Positions 19,940 through 28,008 of a stretch of DNA of 64,000 bases are shown one piece after another. The DNA is from Gallionella sp. (GTDB lineage: Bacteria > Pseudomonadota > Gammaproteobacteria > Burkholderiales > Gallionellaceae). Under the pieces are notes generated by a model, which was not told the origin of the DNA, did not search any database, and saw nothing but the letters and a program-made list of their open reading frames with translations. Within the stretch, counting starts at the first letter, position 1; the number at the start of each line of letters is the position of its first letter. Both the position numbers and the translations under genes were made by a program. The stretch lies in assembly GCA_028689145.1 (NCBI GenBank), contig JAQTWT010000001.1, positions 372,001 to 436,000 on the forward strand, read 5' to 3'.

Positions 19940-20867
19940 CGCAGCGCTCCGCCACGCGCATCACCGCGCTGCGCGCGCGCGGGTTGGCCCGCAACTCCGC
20001 TTCGCCCGCGCGGACCGCCTTGCCGATTAGCCGCAACCTGCCCTGCGGCACTTCGCTGGCGCGGATCGGCACGCCGCGCGGCAGTTTGTCGCCCTCGGCC
20101 ATATCACGCATGAAATGTTTCACGATGCGGTCTTCCAGCGAATGAAAACTGATCACCGCCATGCGTCCTCCGGCATTGAGAAACGTCACGCACTCTGGCA
20201 GCACCCGCGCAAGCTCTTCGAGTTCCTGATTGAGATAAATCCGTATAGCCTGAAAGGTACGTGTCGCCGGATTCTGGCCTGCTTCACGGGTACGTACCGT
20301 TTTGCCAACCAGCTCGACGAGCTGCCGCGTGGTGTCGATGGGTTGAATTGCGCGCGCAGCAACAACCGCCCTTGCAATCTGCTTAGCAAACCGTTCCTCG
20401 CCGTAATCACGTATCACCTCCGTTAGCAAACCTTCATCAACAGTCGCCAGCCACTGCGCCGCGGTCATCCCGCTGCTGGTGTCCATGCGCATATCCAGCG
20501 GCGCATCAAAACGAAAACTGAAACCCCGCGCAGCCTCGTCCAGCTGCGGCGACGACACGCCCAGATCGAGCAGGATGCCGTCCACTTTTTGCACGCCCAG
20601 CTCGCGCAACACGTCCGCCAGATGCGCAAAACCGCGATGCACCATGCTGAAACGCGCGTCGCGCCATTGATCTCCCACCGCAACCGCCGCGGGGTCCTTG
20701 TCCAACGCGATCAGCCTGCCGTTGCCGCCCAAGCGCTCCAGAATTCGCGCGCTATGCCCGCCGCGCCCGAACGTGCCGTCCACATAAATACCGTCCGGCC
20801 TGATCGCCAGCGCTTCGACAGCTTCATTCAGCAGGACGGTGGTGTGGGCCAATGAGCCCTCACTCAT
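19929..20867 (-). CDS. rsmH: 16S rRNA (cytosine1402-N4)-methyltransferase RsmH
   Basis: SAM-dependent enzyme that methylates N4 of C1402 in 16S rRNA. The 312-residue protein carries [13 protein letters not shown] at the N-terminus, the SAM site [45 protein letters not shown], and the C-terminal [15 protein letters not shown] block. An AGAGG site precedes the ATG. It is the second gene of the cluster, 140 bases after mraZ, a gap in which no further gene is seen. Confidence 0.97.
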   Translation of the reverse strand: MSEGSLAHTTVLLNEAVEALAIRPDGIYVDGTFGRGGHSARILERLGGNGRLIALDKDPAAVAVGDQWRDARFSMVHRGFAHLADVLRELGVQKVDGILLDLGVSSPQLDEAARGFSFRFDAPLDMRMDTSSGMTAAQWLATVDEGLLTEVIRDYGEERFAKQIARAVVAARAIQPIDTTRQLVELVGKTVRTREAGQNPATRTFQAIRIYLNQELEELARVLPECVTFLNAGGRMAVISFHSLEDRIVKHFMRDMAEGDKLPRGVPIRASEVPQGRLRLIGKAVRAGEAELRANPRARSAVMRVAERCDVA

Positions 20868-21007
20868 AAAAACCTCTGCATAACTACTGTGCTTGCCGAT
20901 GCCGCGTTAAAAAATAGCTCAAAATCCTCATGTGCAAATCGCACATTCCGGTTTCTCTCTATTTTTTGCCTTGCCTCAGCTGCGCTCGCTACGTTTTGCA
21001 TAGGTTT

Positions 21008-21454
21008 TTACAATGAAAAACCTTCAAGTTCTGGAGGCAATTCCCCATCCATAAACGACAAGCCGGCTTCCTGCTGCGCCTGCCATTTCGTTTCGTCCCA
21101 CAATTCGAATTTATTGCCCTGCCCGACCAGCATCACGCGCTTGTCCAGCACGGCGTAACCGCGCAAGGTTGGCGAGATCAGCACCCGCCCGGCACCGTCC
21201 ATCACCACATCCTCGGCATAACCAACCAGGCGGCGCTGCAGCGCGCGAATCTTCGGGTTGAGCGCGGAAAGCTTGAGCAGCTTGTCGCGAATCGGCTGCC
21301 ACTCGGGCTGCGGATAGACCAATAGGCAACCATCCGCATCGGCGGTCAGCACCAAATTGCCCGCGCAATGCGCGAGCAGCATGTCGCGATGCCGAGCCGG
21401 TATCGCGAGCCTGCCTTTGCTATCCAGATTGAGTTGAGCTGCGCCTTGAAACAT
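21008..21454 (-). CDS. mraZ: Transcriptional regulator MraZ
   Basis: DNA-binding protein that represses the division cluster in E. coli. The 148-residue sequence has two tandem SpoVT/AbrB-like repeats, the first with NLDSKGRLAIPARHR and the second with VMDGAGRVLISPTLRGYA. It forms oligomeric rings that contact repeated TGGG boxes; four such boxes at 10-base spacing lie just upstream of this gene, so autoregulation is likely. It is the first gene of the cluster. Confidence 0.96.
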   Translation of the reverse strand: MFQGAAQLNLDSKGRLAIPARHRDMLLAHCAGNLVLTADADGCLLVYPQPEWQPIRDKLLKLSALNPKIRALQRRLVGYAEDVVMDGAGRVLISPTLRGYAVLDKRVMLVGQGNKFELWDETKWQAQQEAGLSFMDGELPPELEGFSL

Positions 21455-21456
21455 CC

Positions 21457-21496
21457 CTTAACCCCACTTTTACCCACTTTTTACCACTTAAACCCA
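21457..21496 (-). promoter_or_regulatory. Four tandem MraZ boxes overlapping the start site and ribosome-binding site of mraZ
   Basis: On the minus strand the stretch reads as four 10-base units: TGGGTTTAAG, TGGTAAAAAG, TGGGTAAAAG and TGGGGTTAAG. E. coli MraZ is known to bind TGGGN repeats separated by 5 bases, which is the same 10-base period. The boxes start at the -10 element and run to within 3 bases of the mraZ ATG. The GGGG of the last box is also the only ribosome-binding sequence at suitable distance. Confidence 0.88.
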
Positions 21497-21524
21497 CTAT
21501 ATTGAAAAGAATTCAAATAGTCAA
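21496..21524 (-). promoter_or_regulatory. Sigma70 promoter of the division and cell-wall cluster
   Basis: On the minus strand TTGACT (21519-21524) and TATAGT (21496-21501) are separated by exactly 17 bases. The predicted transcription start falls inside the MraZ boxes, giving a leader of about 35 bases. The region from 21525 to 21807 is AT-rich and shows no gene. Confidence 0.82.
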
Positions 21525-21807
21525 GCCGAAAAATTGAATTTCTCTTTATGTGACAAGGAGTTAGCGCAGAAAGTTAAAGAAAACAAATACGCTTGAAAAA
21601 TAACAAATTACGCAAACAAGTTAAAGTTGTTTGTAATGAGGCATCGTAAGCGGGGAGAAAAATAGAGAAACGGGAGTTAACGCGGGAAAAACCGCCTATT
21701 ATTAATTTATGTGGAACGCGGCAAACTCAGATACCCCATCAATTCGCCTGCGAACGCCTGCTGGAACAGCGCGGCAAACCAGATAGCTAACGCCCTTCTA
21801 TCGGTGC

Positions 21808-21932
21808 ATTAAAACGTAGCGAGAGGCGATCAGGCAAGGCAAAAACCGGCGGAAAAGCGGAGTTTACACATAGTAAACGAGCATTTTTAGCCGGTTTTTA
21901 ACGCAGCATCATTGCCTCGCAGTAGTTTTAAT
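21808..21932. repeat. MITE-like element of 125 bp with imperfect terminal inverted repeats
   Basis: The left end reads ATTAAAACGTAGCGAGAGGC and the reverse complement of the right end reads ATTAAAACTACTGCGAGGCA. Inside are a larger hairpin (AAAAACCGGC paired with GCCGGTTTTT) and a central palindrome GTTTACACATAGTAAAC. No open reading frame is present. The right end touches the stop codon of the lipoprotein gene. A structurally similar element lies at 47054-47195. Confidence 0.7.
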
Positions 21933-22669
21933 CAGAACGGCAGGAATAATGCCGTGGCGAACGTCTGCACCATGCGCGTCAAACTGCGCTGCAATTTCTC
22001 CGACAGCGTAATCGCATACAAATCCAGACTGCCGATCATTTTGCCGAACTCGCGTTCGAAGCTGAGGTTGCGTTCGCTGCCGTTCAGTTCATTGGTCAAC
22101 AGGTAAAGCTGCCCGGTTTCGTCGCGCGCATTGGAGAGTTTCCACACGGCGATCTCGATGTTGCGCGCGGCGTTATAGATGTTCTGCGGCTCGATGCTAT
22201 CGGTCAGATAAAACTCGGATTTTCCGCCATGCGCCTTGATCAGCATGGTTTGGATGCCGACGATAAACGACAACACGCGGTCACCGGTAAAATCAGGGCG
22301 CAGCGCCTGCTGGATGGCATCGGTGCCTTGTGCCTCGTTGATCTCCCTAAAGCGCCAGTCGTGCTTGTTTTCAAATACCGACTGGGCCATATCCTCTGCG
22401 CTGCCTGCGCTACTTTTGTGTAGTTCGCGCGGGTTGCGCTTGTACAGCTTGACCATCAGCACGCGCAAGCTCTGCGTGTTCTCGCGCATCTCCACATCGG
22501 CCAGACGGTCAAAATCAGATTTGACGAACTGCTTGAGCGAATTGCTCTCTCCTTGCTGCGGAATGGTCTTTCCCTTAACGGCGGGTTCGGTGGCGGCACA
22601 GCCGACCAGCAAGATTGCGGCGGCACCGAAGGCAAACAGACGGTAACAACTGGGACGTTTTGGTATCAT
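21932..22669 (-). CDS. Putative lipoprotein of unknown function
   Basis: The start at 22669 (MIPKRPSCYRLF) gives 245 residues; a longer frame reaching 23245 runs antisense through the hydrolase gene and is rejected. The N-terminus is a lipoprotein signal: basic start, hydrophobic core FGAAAILLVG and a lipobox cysteine at residue 24. The mature part is mixed alpha-helical with no motif I recognise. It is divergently transcribed from the alpha/beta hydrolase, with 84 bases between starts. Its stop codon lies within the end of a MITE-like repeat. Function is not known. Confidence 0.75.
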   Translation of the reverse strand: MIPKRPSCYRLFAFGAAAILLVGCAATEPAVKGKTIPQQGESNSLKQFVKSDFDRLADVEMRENTQSLRVLMVKLYKRNPRELHKSSAGSAEDMAQSVFENKHDWRFREINEAQGTDAIQQALRPDFTGDRVLSFIVGIQTMLIKAHGGKSEFYLTDSIEPQNIYNAARNIEIAVWKLSNARDETGQLYLLTNELNGSERNLSFEREFGKMIGSLDLYAITLSEKLQRSLTRMVQTFATALFLPF

Positions 22670-22753
22670 GCGGCGGTTCCACAATTCATGACGGTATCTG
22701 ATGCATTGTAGCGGGTAGTTGTCGGCATTTGAACGCAATAATCGTGAGGCATC

Positions 22754-23938
22754 TTGAACACATCCGCTCCATCGCTTGAGGCACGCCACCATCCGTCCGG
22801 GTTGAACACCGGATTCAACGGCGGCGGGCTGACGTTTGCGGATTATGTGACGCGCACTCGCGACATGCTGGCCAAGGCACATGCCAATATGCCTGCCGCT
22901 GATCGCGCCAAAATAATCGACGGCAACGCGCCGTTTGAACTGAAACCAACAGCCGGTGATTTTGTTGGGCAAAAAAAACCTTATCGGCGCGGCGTGCTGC
23001 TCACCCACGGTCTGACCGATTCCCCTTATTTCATGCGCCCTCTTGCCGAGTTCTTCCGGCGCAACGGTTTCCGTGTCATGGCGATTCTGCTGCCCGGACA
23101 TGGCACGCAGCCGGGCGATCTGCTCGATGTACGCTGGCAGGATTGGGCCGAGGCAGTCGCCTACGGCACCGACCGGTTGGCCGAAGAAGTTGACGAAGTT
23201 TATCTGGCCGGGCTTTCCGCCGGAGGCGCGTTGAGCATCCACCAAAGCCTGTGCGATGCCCGCGTACAGGGGCTATTTGTGTTTTCGCCCGCGCTGAAAA
23301 TATCGCCACGGGCAAAGTGGGCCAACCTGCACAAACTGTATAGCTGGCTGATCCCGCAGGCGAAGTGGGTCAACATCATGCCCGACCGGGACATCTACAA
23401 ATACGAATCTTTCCCGAAAAATACCGCCGCGCAGATGTATGCGCTGACGCAAACAATTAGCGAGCAAACGCTGCTGCATAAACTGAACATTCCGGTATTC
23501 GCCGCAGCCAGCGCCGACGATACTACCGTTGAACCCACCGCAACTTTAAACTTCATGATGCGTATGCCGCACCCGTCCGGCAAACTGGTACTCTACACCA
23601 CCGATCACGACGAACATACCAAAGGCTTTCCATCGGGGAAATTGGAGCTGGTGAACAGCGTGCTGACCGAACAAAAAATCTTAAGTTCCGCCCACACCGC
23701 CATCGTGCTGCCCGCCACCGACCCGCATTATGGTGCGGCGGGAGAGTATGCCAACTGCATCCATTATTATCCCGGCGATATGGAAAAATACGCGGCCTGC
23801 CTCGAGCATCCCGAACAAGCCTGGCAAGGGGAGATAACCGAACAAAACCTTAAAGCCGGCATACTGCGCCGTTTGATGTACAACCCGAATTTTGCCGCAC
23901 TTGAAGCTTCGCTGCGGCGGTTTATTGAGAAGCTGTAG
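22754..23938 (+). CDS. Alpha/beta hydrolase (serine esterase/lipase type)
   Basis: A 394-residue protein starting at TTG (22754), preceded by GAGG. The alpha/beta hydrolase core starts at about residue 80 with LLTHGLTDSPY (oxyanion loop). The nucleophile elbow is GLSAGG near residue 155, the likely acid is in ASADDTTVEP near 254, and histidine candidates are in DHDEHTKG and SSAHT. The spacing resembles monoacylglycerol lipase-like carboxylesterases; the substrate cannot be told. No signal peptide is seen, so it is probably cytoplasmic. Confidence 0.85.
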   Translation: MNTSAPSLEARHHPSGLNTGFNGGGLTFADYVTRTRDMLAKAHANMPAADRAKIIDGNAPFELKPTAGDFVGQKKPYRRGVLLTHGLTDSPYFMRPLAEFFRRNGFRVMAILLPGHGTQPGDLLDVRWQDWAEAVAYGTDRLAEEVDEVYLAGLSAGGALSIHQSLCDARVQGLFVFSPALKISPRAKWANLHKLYSWLIPQAKWVNIMPDRDIYKYESFPKNTAAQMYALTQTISEQTLLHKLNIPVFAAASADDTTVEPTATLNFMMRMPHPSGKLVLYTTDHDEHTKGFPSGKLELVNSVLTEQKILSSAHTAIVLPATDPHYGAAGEYANCIHYYPGDMEKYAACLEHPEQAWQGEITEQNLKAGILRRLMYNPNFAALEASLRRFIEKL

Positions 23939-24212
23939 GATGAACGTCTGGAATACAACCAAAAGCTAGAAATGGCATGGGAAATCAGCGGTGTTTATTA
24001 ACTTAATGACCACCGGATGCAATACTATTGGAATTGCTGGGGCAACAAAAAGGTGAATGTGATTGAGGTTTGTATTGTGTAAGATAGCTTGACACACCCG
24101 ACCATCCACTCTACCCTTCGCGTCCTCTCTGGCTTTAGCATCAGATATTTCAGCTTGGTGTTAAACAAATCTTGGGGTTAGCCGATAATAACGCACCTCC
24201 ATTGGGATCATC

Positions 24213-24593
24213 TTGAATAAAAATGAATTTGAGATCAGGAAAGCATTAATCGGCGCACAGAAGATTGAAGCTTGGGTCGGGTTGGCAAAACACGCACTCA
24301 CCCTTGGCACTACTCTCTGGGCACTCAAAATAATCATAGATGGCTTAACGCCATTTATCGGACAAAACCCTGAGGCAATCGAGGCCTTTGCTAAACTGGT
24401 TGCCGCAATAAATCCATCCAACATTACAGGATATATTCTGGCAGGGGTTTGTGGTGTCGCATGGAAACTTGAACGTAAAGGCAAACAGCGCGCTAACAGT
24501 GAAATAGGTAAGCTTCATAAAATACTTCAGGCAGATGATAAATATCGCTCATCTAGCGGACTGACAGAAATAGGACAAACACCAAAGGAATGA
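24213..24593 (+). CDS. Small membrane protein of unknown function (first gene of an AT-rich pair)
   Basis: A 126-residue frame beginning at TTG (24213), N-terminus MNKNEFEIRKALIGAQKIEA. Two hydrophobic segments are visible, at about residues 24-45 (LAKHALTLGTTLWALKIII) and 69-86 (ITGYILAGVCGVAWKL), followed by a charged tail. No family is recognised. Base composition and codon use (many AAA, ATA, ATT) are clearly more AT-rich than the surrounding genes. A 4-base gap leads to the next gene with an AAGGAA site in between, so the two form an operon. The 274 bases upstream (23939-24212) show no gene. Confidence 0.65.
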   Translation: MNKNEFEIRKALIGAQKIEAWVGLAKHALTLGTTLWALKIIIDGLTPFIGQNPEAIEAFAKLVAAINPSNITGYILAGVCGVAWKLERKGKQRANSEIGKLHKILQADDKYRSSSGLTEIGQTPKE

Positions 24594-24597
24594 TGAC

Positions 24598-25245
24598 ATG
24601 ATTAATGCAATCTTTTTTGGAATAAATGTTCTTTTGCTTATTGTGATTTGGAATTACATGCTTAAGAAAACTCTTCTAGATCACTACAGAGACCAACTCT
24701 TTGATTTAAGAGAAGAGGCAAGAGAGTTTTTCTTGAAAAACAACATCCCGTTGGATTCGAATATATATAAGCGTCTTCGAGATTTGCTTAACGGACACTT
24801 GCGATTTACAGAGCGATTTACATTTATCAGATTTATTATTTTGGAAGTGGAAATTAAAAATAATAAAGAACTTCACGAGCACCTAAAGAAGGAAATGGAA
24901 GATCGGTTCAGCACTGACAATCAAATTTTGAATGACTTTGTTGTGCAGACCAGAAAAAAAGCGACTATCGCTATTCTTAATCACATGGTCAATTCGTCTG
25001 GGTTAGTGTGGTTATTTGTTTTCTCCCTTGCTCCAGTTTTTATCACGTGGAATTTTATACGTGCGATAAGGTATTTAATTAAAGTCGGTGTTACAACCTT
25101 AACTAACAGCCTGTACTGCTACACCAACATAGCTATCAAATTTATCTTTACGATTAATTACCCCATCACAAAATCCATTAAGCAAGATTTGCTGGAAGAA
25201 TGCTCATATCAAGTTGGTGCAAAATATGCAGCTGCAGCTTATTAA
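24598..25245 (+). CDS. Membrane protein of unknown function (second gene of an AT-rich pair)
   Basis: A 215-residue protein starting MINAIFFGINVLLLIVIWNY, an N-terminal membrane anchor. A charged region rich in Lys/Glu/Arg (about residues 24-125) follows, then a second hydrophobic segment near 135-158 (WLFVFSLAPVFITWNFI). The layout is anchor, cytoplasmic or periplasmic helical domain, anchor. Codon use is strongly AT-biased compared with all neighbours, which suggests horizontal acquisition. No catalytic motif is visible. The gene is followed by a good intrinsic terminator. Function unknown; a phage-exclusion or envelope role would be speculation. Confidence 0.7.
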   Translation: MINAIFFGINVLLLIVIWNYMLKKTLLDHYRDQLFDLREEAREFFLKNNIPLDSNIYKRLRDLLNGHLRFTERFTFIRFIILEVEIKNNKELHEHLKKEMEDRFSTDNQILNDFVVQTRKKATIAILNHMVNSSGLVWLFVFSLAPVFITWNFIRAIRYLIKVGVTTLTNSLYCYTNIAIKFIFTINYPITKSIKQDLLEECSYQVGAKYAAAAY

Positions 25246-25281
25246 GTTAAAGGCACACTAAACGTCAATTGCAGCACAATA

Positions 25282-25306
25282 ACCCGCCGCTTCGGCGGGT
25301 TTTTAT
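25282..25306 (+). terminator. Intrinsic terminator after the AT-rich gene pair
   Basis: ACCCGCCGCTTCGGCGGGTTTTTATT: a 7-bp GC-rich stem with a CTTC loop followed by a T run, 37 bases after the stop of the second unknown gene. Confidence 0.85.
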
Positions 25307-25412
25307 TGTCCACGGTTTATGTAGAAGCCGCTTTAGAGAATTCAGACTATCTGCAATTTGTCGTAGAAATTTAACTAGGTACTAACTATCAGAATAATAC
25401 CCATAAACCACC

Positions 25413-26168
25413 ATGACCCAAACCCTGATCTTCGCCCATCGCGGTGCCAATAAAGAAGCGGCGGAAAATACCCGCAGCGCTTTCGATAAGGCGCTGGAAT
25501 ATGCCATTGACGGCATCGAAACGGATGTGCAGCTCAGTCGCGATGAAGTGGCGGTGCTGTGGCACGACCGGTTTTTGAATAAGCTCGGTTTGTCCGATCA
25601 GCGCATTGACGATTTCGATTATGCGCAGTTGCAGGCGATGAATTTCGCCGCGCATTTTTCTGCTAGTGCAGCGTCTGAAAGCATCATGACCTTGCAGGCA
25701 TTTCTGGCGGCCTATCGCAAGCGTTGCCGTCTGCTGCTTGAGATCAAGAACCGTGACTGGGAACAGACCTCGCGCCACGAAATAAAAGTGCGGCAAACGC
25801 TGGAGATAGCCGGAGCGTTTGATGGTGCGGCGCAGGGCGATGCGATCATGGTTTCTTCGTTCAATCTCGCCAGTCTGATTTACGCGCACCGGTGCGCGCC
25901 ACAGTTCCCGCTGGTTTACAATTTCGAACCCGAGCAGACACTGGAGGATGCGCGGCGTGTATTGGGCGAACAGCCGTTCCTGCACGGGCTGTGTCTGCCG
26001 ATAGAGTCGCTTGATGCGGCGATGGTGAAACTGCTGCGCGATCACGGCAAATGCATCGCGGTTTACACTTGCAACAGCGATGAGGAGATCGGTAAGGCAC
26101 TGGAATTGGGCGTGGATATTTTGATTAGCGATGTGCCGCACAAGGCGTTGCAGATGAGGGATAGATGA
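25413..26168 (+). CDS. ugpQ: Glycerophosphodiester phosphodiesterase
   Basis: Hydrolyses glycerophosphodiesters to glycerol-3-phosphate and an alcohol. The 251-residue protein is a single GDPD TIM barrel without signal peptide, like the cytoplasmic UgpQ. Catalytic and metal-binding residues are visible in AHRGANKEAAENT (HR and E), GIETDVQLSRD (E and D) and LWHDRFLNK (HD). The C-terminal SDVPHKAL block is also family-typical. It precedes glpD and an FGGY kinase on the same strand, forming a module that converts glycerophosphodiesters and perhaps glycerol to dihydroxyacetone phosphate. Confidence 0.93.
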   Translation: MTQTLIFAHRGANKEAAENTRSAFDKALEYAIDGIETDVQLSRDEVAVLWHDRFLNKLGLSDQRIDDFDYAQLQAMNFAAHFSASAASESIMTLQAFLAAYRKRCRLLLEIKNRDWEQTSRHEIKVRQTLEIAGAFDGAAQGDAIMVSSFNLASLIYAHRCAPQFPLVYNFEPEQTLEDARRVLGEQPFLHGLCLPIESLDAAMVKLLRDHGKCIAVYTCNSDEEIGKALELGVDILISDVPHKALQMRDR

Positions 26169-26227
26169 AGCCAAATAATAAAATCAACAGAGCGTTCTTC
26201 ATCGGATCATGGCGTTTGGCCGAATTT

Positions 26228-26285
26228 GTAGGCGCGAATTCATTCGCACGCCCGCCTGATTATGTGCGAATGAATTCGCACCTAC
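26228..26285. repeat. Inverted REP pair, family B
   Basis: Left arm GTAGGCGCGAATTCATTCGC and right arm GCGAATGAATTCGCACCTAC, separated by a 16-base spacer. It lies in the ugpQ-glpD gap and is a close relative of the pair at 1915-1972. Confidence 0.85.
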
Positions 26286-26310
26286 CAACCCCTTGCCGTT
26301 CTTTTCCAAA

Positions 26311-27873
26311 ATGAAACGCGATTTTTCATTACTCGGCAACAAGCAATTCGATCTGCTGGTGTGCGGCGGGGGTATTTACGGCGCGTGGACGGCTTACGAC
26401 GCGGCATTGCGCGGGCTGAGCGTGGCGCTGGTGGAACAGGGCGACTGGGCCAGCGCGACTTCTTCCGCGTCCAGTAAACTGATCCACGGCGGGCTGCGCT
26501 ATCTGGAATCGCTCGATTTCAAGCTGGTCAAGAAGGCGCTGGCGGAACGGCAGATGCTGCTGGCAGCGGCACCGCACCGCGTCTGGCCGCTGCGCTTCGG
26601 CGTGCCGGTGTATGCGGACAGCCGCGTCGGTACCTTGCAGTTGAAGGCCGGTTTGTCCATGTATGATTTTATGGCGGACAGCCCGAATCCGGACATGGTG
26701 CATCATCACTTCGATGAAGCGGCCTTTGCCGGGCGTTTTCCTTTTCTCTCCGAAAATTGCCTGAAAGGCGGCTTCACCTACGGCGACGCGCAGACCGATG
26801 ATGCGCGGCTGGTGCTGGAGCTGGTTTCCGGCGCGCTGGCTGCCGGGGCGGTGTGCGTGAATTATTGCAAACTGACCGGCATGCTTGAAACGGACGGGCG
26901 GGTGAGCGGCGCAACGGTGCAGGATATTCTCAACCATAGCGGCGCGGAAATTTCCGCCCGGCAAATCGTCAACACCACCGGCCAATGGACCGCCGCATCT
27001 GAGCAGGGGCGCGAGTGGTGCCAGCTGGACAAGGGTATTCATCTGGTGATGCCCGCGCTGCAAACCGACGAGGCATTGCTGCTGACCGCCAAATCCGATG
27101 GCCGGGTGTTTTTCATGATCCCCTGGTACGGCATGACGCTGCTCGGCACCACCGATGCGGACTACCGCGGCGATCTCGATCATGTCACGGTCGAACCCGA
27201 GGAGGTGGCCTATCTGCTGAATGCGGCCAATCATTACCTGAAGACCGCGTGGACGGAACAGGATGTGGTCGGCAGTTATGCCGGTGTGCGCGTGATGAAG
27301 CGCGGCGACAAAGCCTTGCCGTCGTCCGTCAGCCGCGACTGGGAATTGAAGACCGCGGACAACGGCGCGCATTACTCCATCGGCGGAAAACTGACTTCGG
27401 CACGCGAAGACGCGGCATGCATCGTCAACGCGGTGTGCGAACAACTGGGTAGCGATGCGCCCTGCGCAACGCGCCGCACCTTCCCCTGGGCACCGGAGGC
27501 GGACTATGCCCGCTGGTTCGTCGCCGCCAGCACGCAGGCGACACAGCTCGGCATCGATCTGGATAGCGCAAAGTGGCTGATCCGCCGCCACGGCAAGTGC
27601 GTAAGCGAGGTGTTCCGCATCATTGAAAACAATCCCGGTGCGGCTGAACGCATCGTGCCTGCATTGCCGTTCATCCATGCCGATCTGCTGCTGTGCGCCC
27701 GCAATGAAATGGCCGTTCATCTGGTCGACCTGTTGCGCCGCCGCATGCCGCTGCTGATTCTGGCAAAGCTGGATGAAGGTACATTGCGGCGCATTGCCGT
27801 TTACGTCGCCGCCGAGATGGGCTGGGATGAGGCTGCTATAGCTTTCGAAGTTGAATTATGTCGCCAGCGATGA
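26311..27873 (+). CDS. glpD: Glycerol-3-phosphate dehydrogenase (FAD, aerobic type)
   Basis: Membrane-associated flavoprotein that oxidises glycerol-3-phosphate to dihydroxyacetone phosphate and passes electrons to quinone. The start chosen is ATG 26311 (MKRDFSLLGNKQF), giving 520 residues; a TTG six codons upstream is possible, and neither has a good ribosome-binding site. The FAD fold is clear: DLLVCGGGIYGAWTAYDA, then SSASSKLIHGGLRYLE (family signature), GGFTYGDAQTDDARL, WYGMTLLGTTDADY and YSIGGKLTSAREDA. Downstream of ugpQ and upstream of an FGGY kinase. Confidence 0.94.
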   Translation: MKRDFSLLGNKQFDLLVCGGGIYGAWTAYDAALRGLSVALVEQGDWASATSSASSKLIHGGLRYLESLDFKLVKKALAERQMLLAAAPHRVWPLRFGVPVYADSRVGTLQLKAGLSMYDFMADSPNPDMVHHHFDEAAFAGRFPFLSENCLKGGFTYGDAQTDDARLVLELVSGALAAGAVCVNYCKLTGMLETDGRVSGATVQDILNHSGAEISARQIVNTTGQWTAASEQGREWCQLDKGIHLVMPALQTDEALLLTAKSDGRVFFMIPWYGMTLLGTTDADYRGDLDHVTVEPEEVAYLLNAANHYLKTAWTEQDVVGSYAGVRVMKRGDKALPSSVSRDWELKTADNGAHYSIGGKLTSAREDAACIVNAVCEQLGSDAPCATRRTFPWAPEADYARWFVAASTQATQLGIDLDSAKWLIRRHGKCVSEVFRIIENNPGAAERIVPALPFIHADLLLCARNEMAVHLVDLLRRRMPLLILAKLDEGTLRRIAVYVAAEMGWDEAAIAFEVELCRQR

Positions 27874-27904
27874 ATATAAATTCCCCCGCTTGCTCATCTA
27901 AAAT

Positions 27905-28008
27905 CCGTTCAACCCTTCGATACCTCAGGGCGAACGGATACTTTCGGTGTGGAGTATATCGTACACAGCATACAAGCTACCGTTCGTGCTGAGGTATCGA
28001 AGCATGAC
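27905..28008. repeat. Inverted dispersed repeat, family F, carrying the start codon of the FGGY kinase
   Basis: The left arm reads CCGTTCAACCCTTCGATACC and on to CTCAGGGCGAACGG; the right arm is CCGTTCGTGCTGAGGTATCG followed by AAGCATGAC. The right arm supplies the GAGG ribosome-binding site and the ATG (28004) of the kinase gene. The family motif also occurs at 121-167. Confidence 0.7.

Noticed and set aside
21932..23245. Long version of the lipoprotein gene (437 codons)
   Set aside because: The first 192 codons are antisense to the alpha/beta hydrolase; a lipoprotein signal starts at 22669.
24080..24125. TTGACA-like box before the AT-rich gene pair
   Set aside because: The matching -10 position reads TACCCT, too weak to call a promoter.
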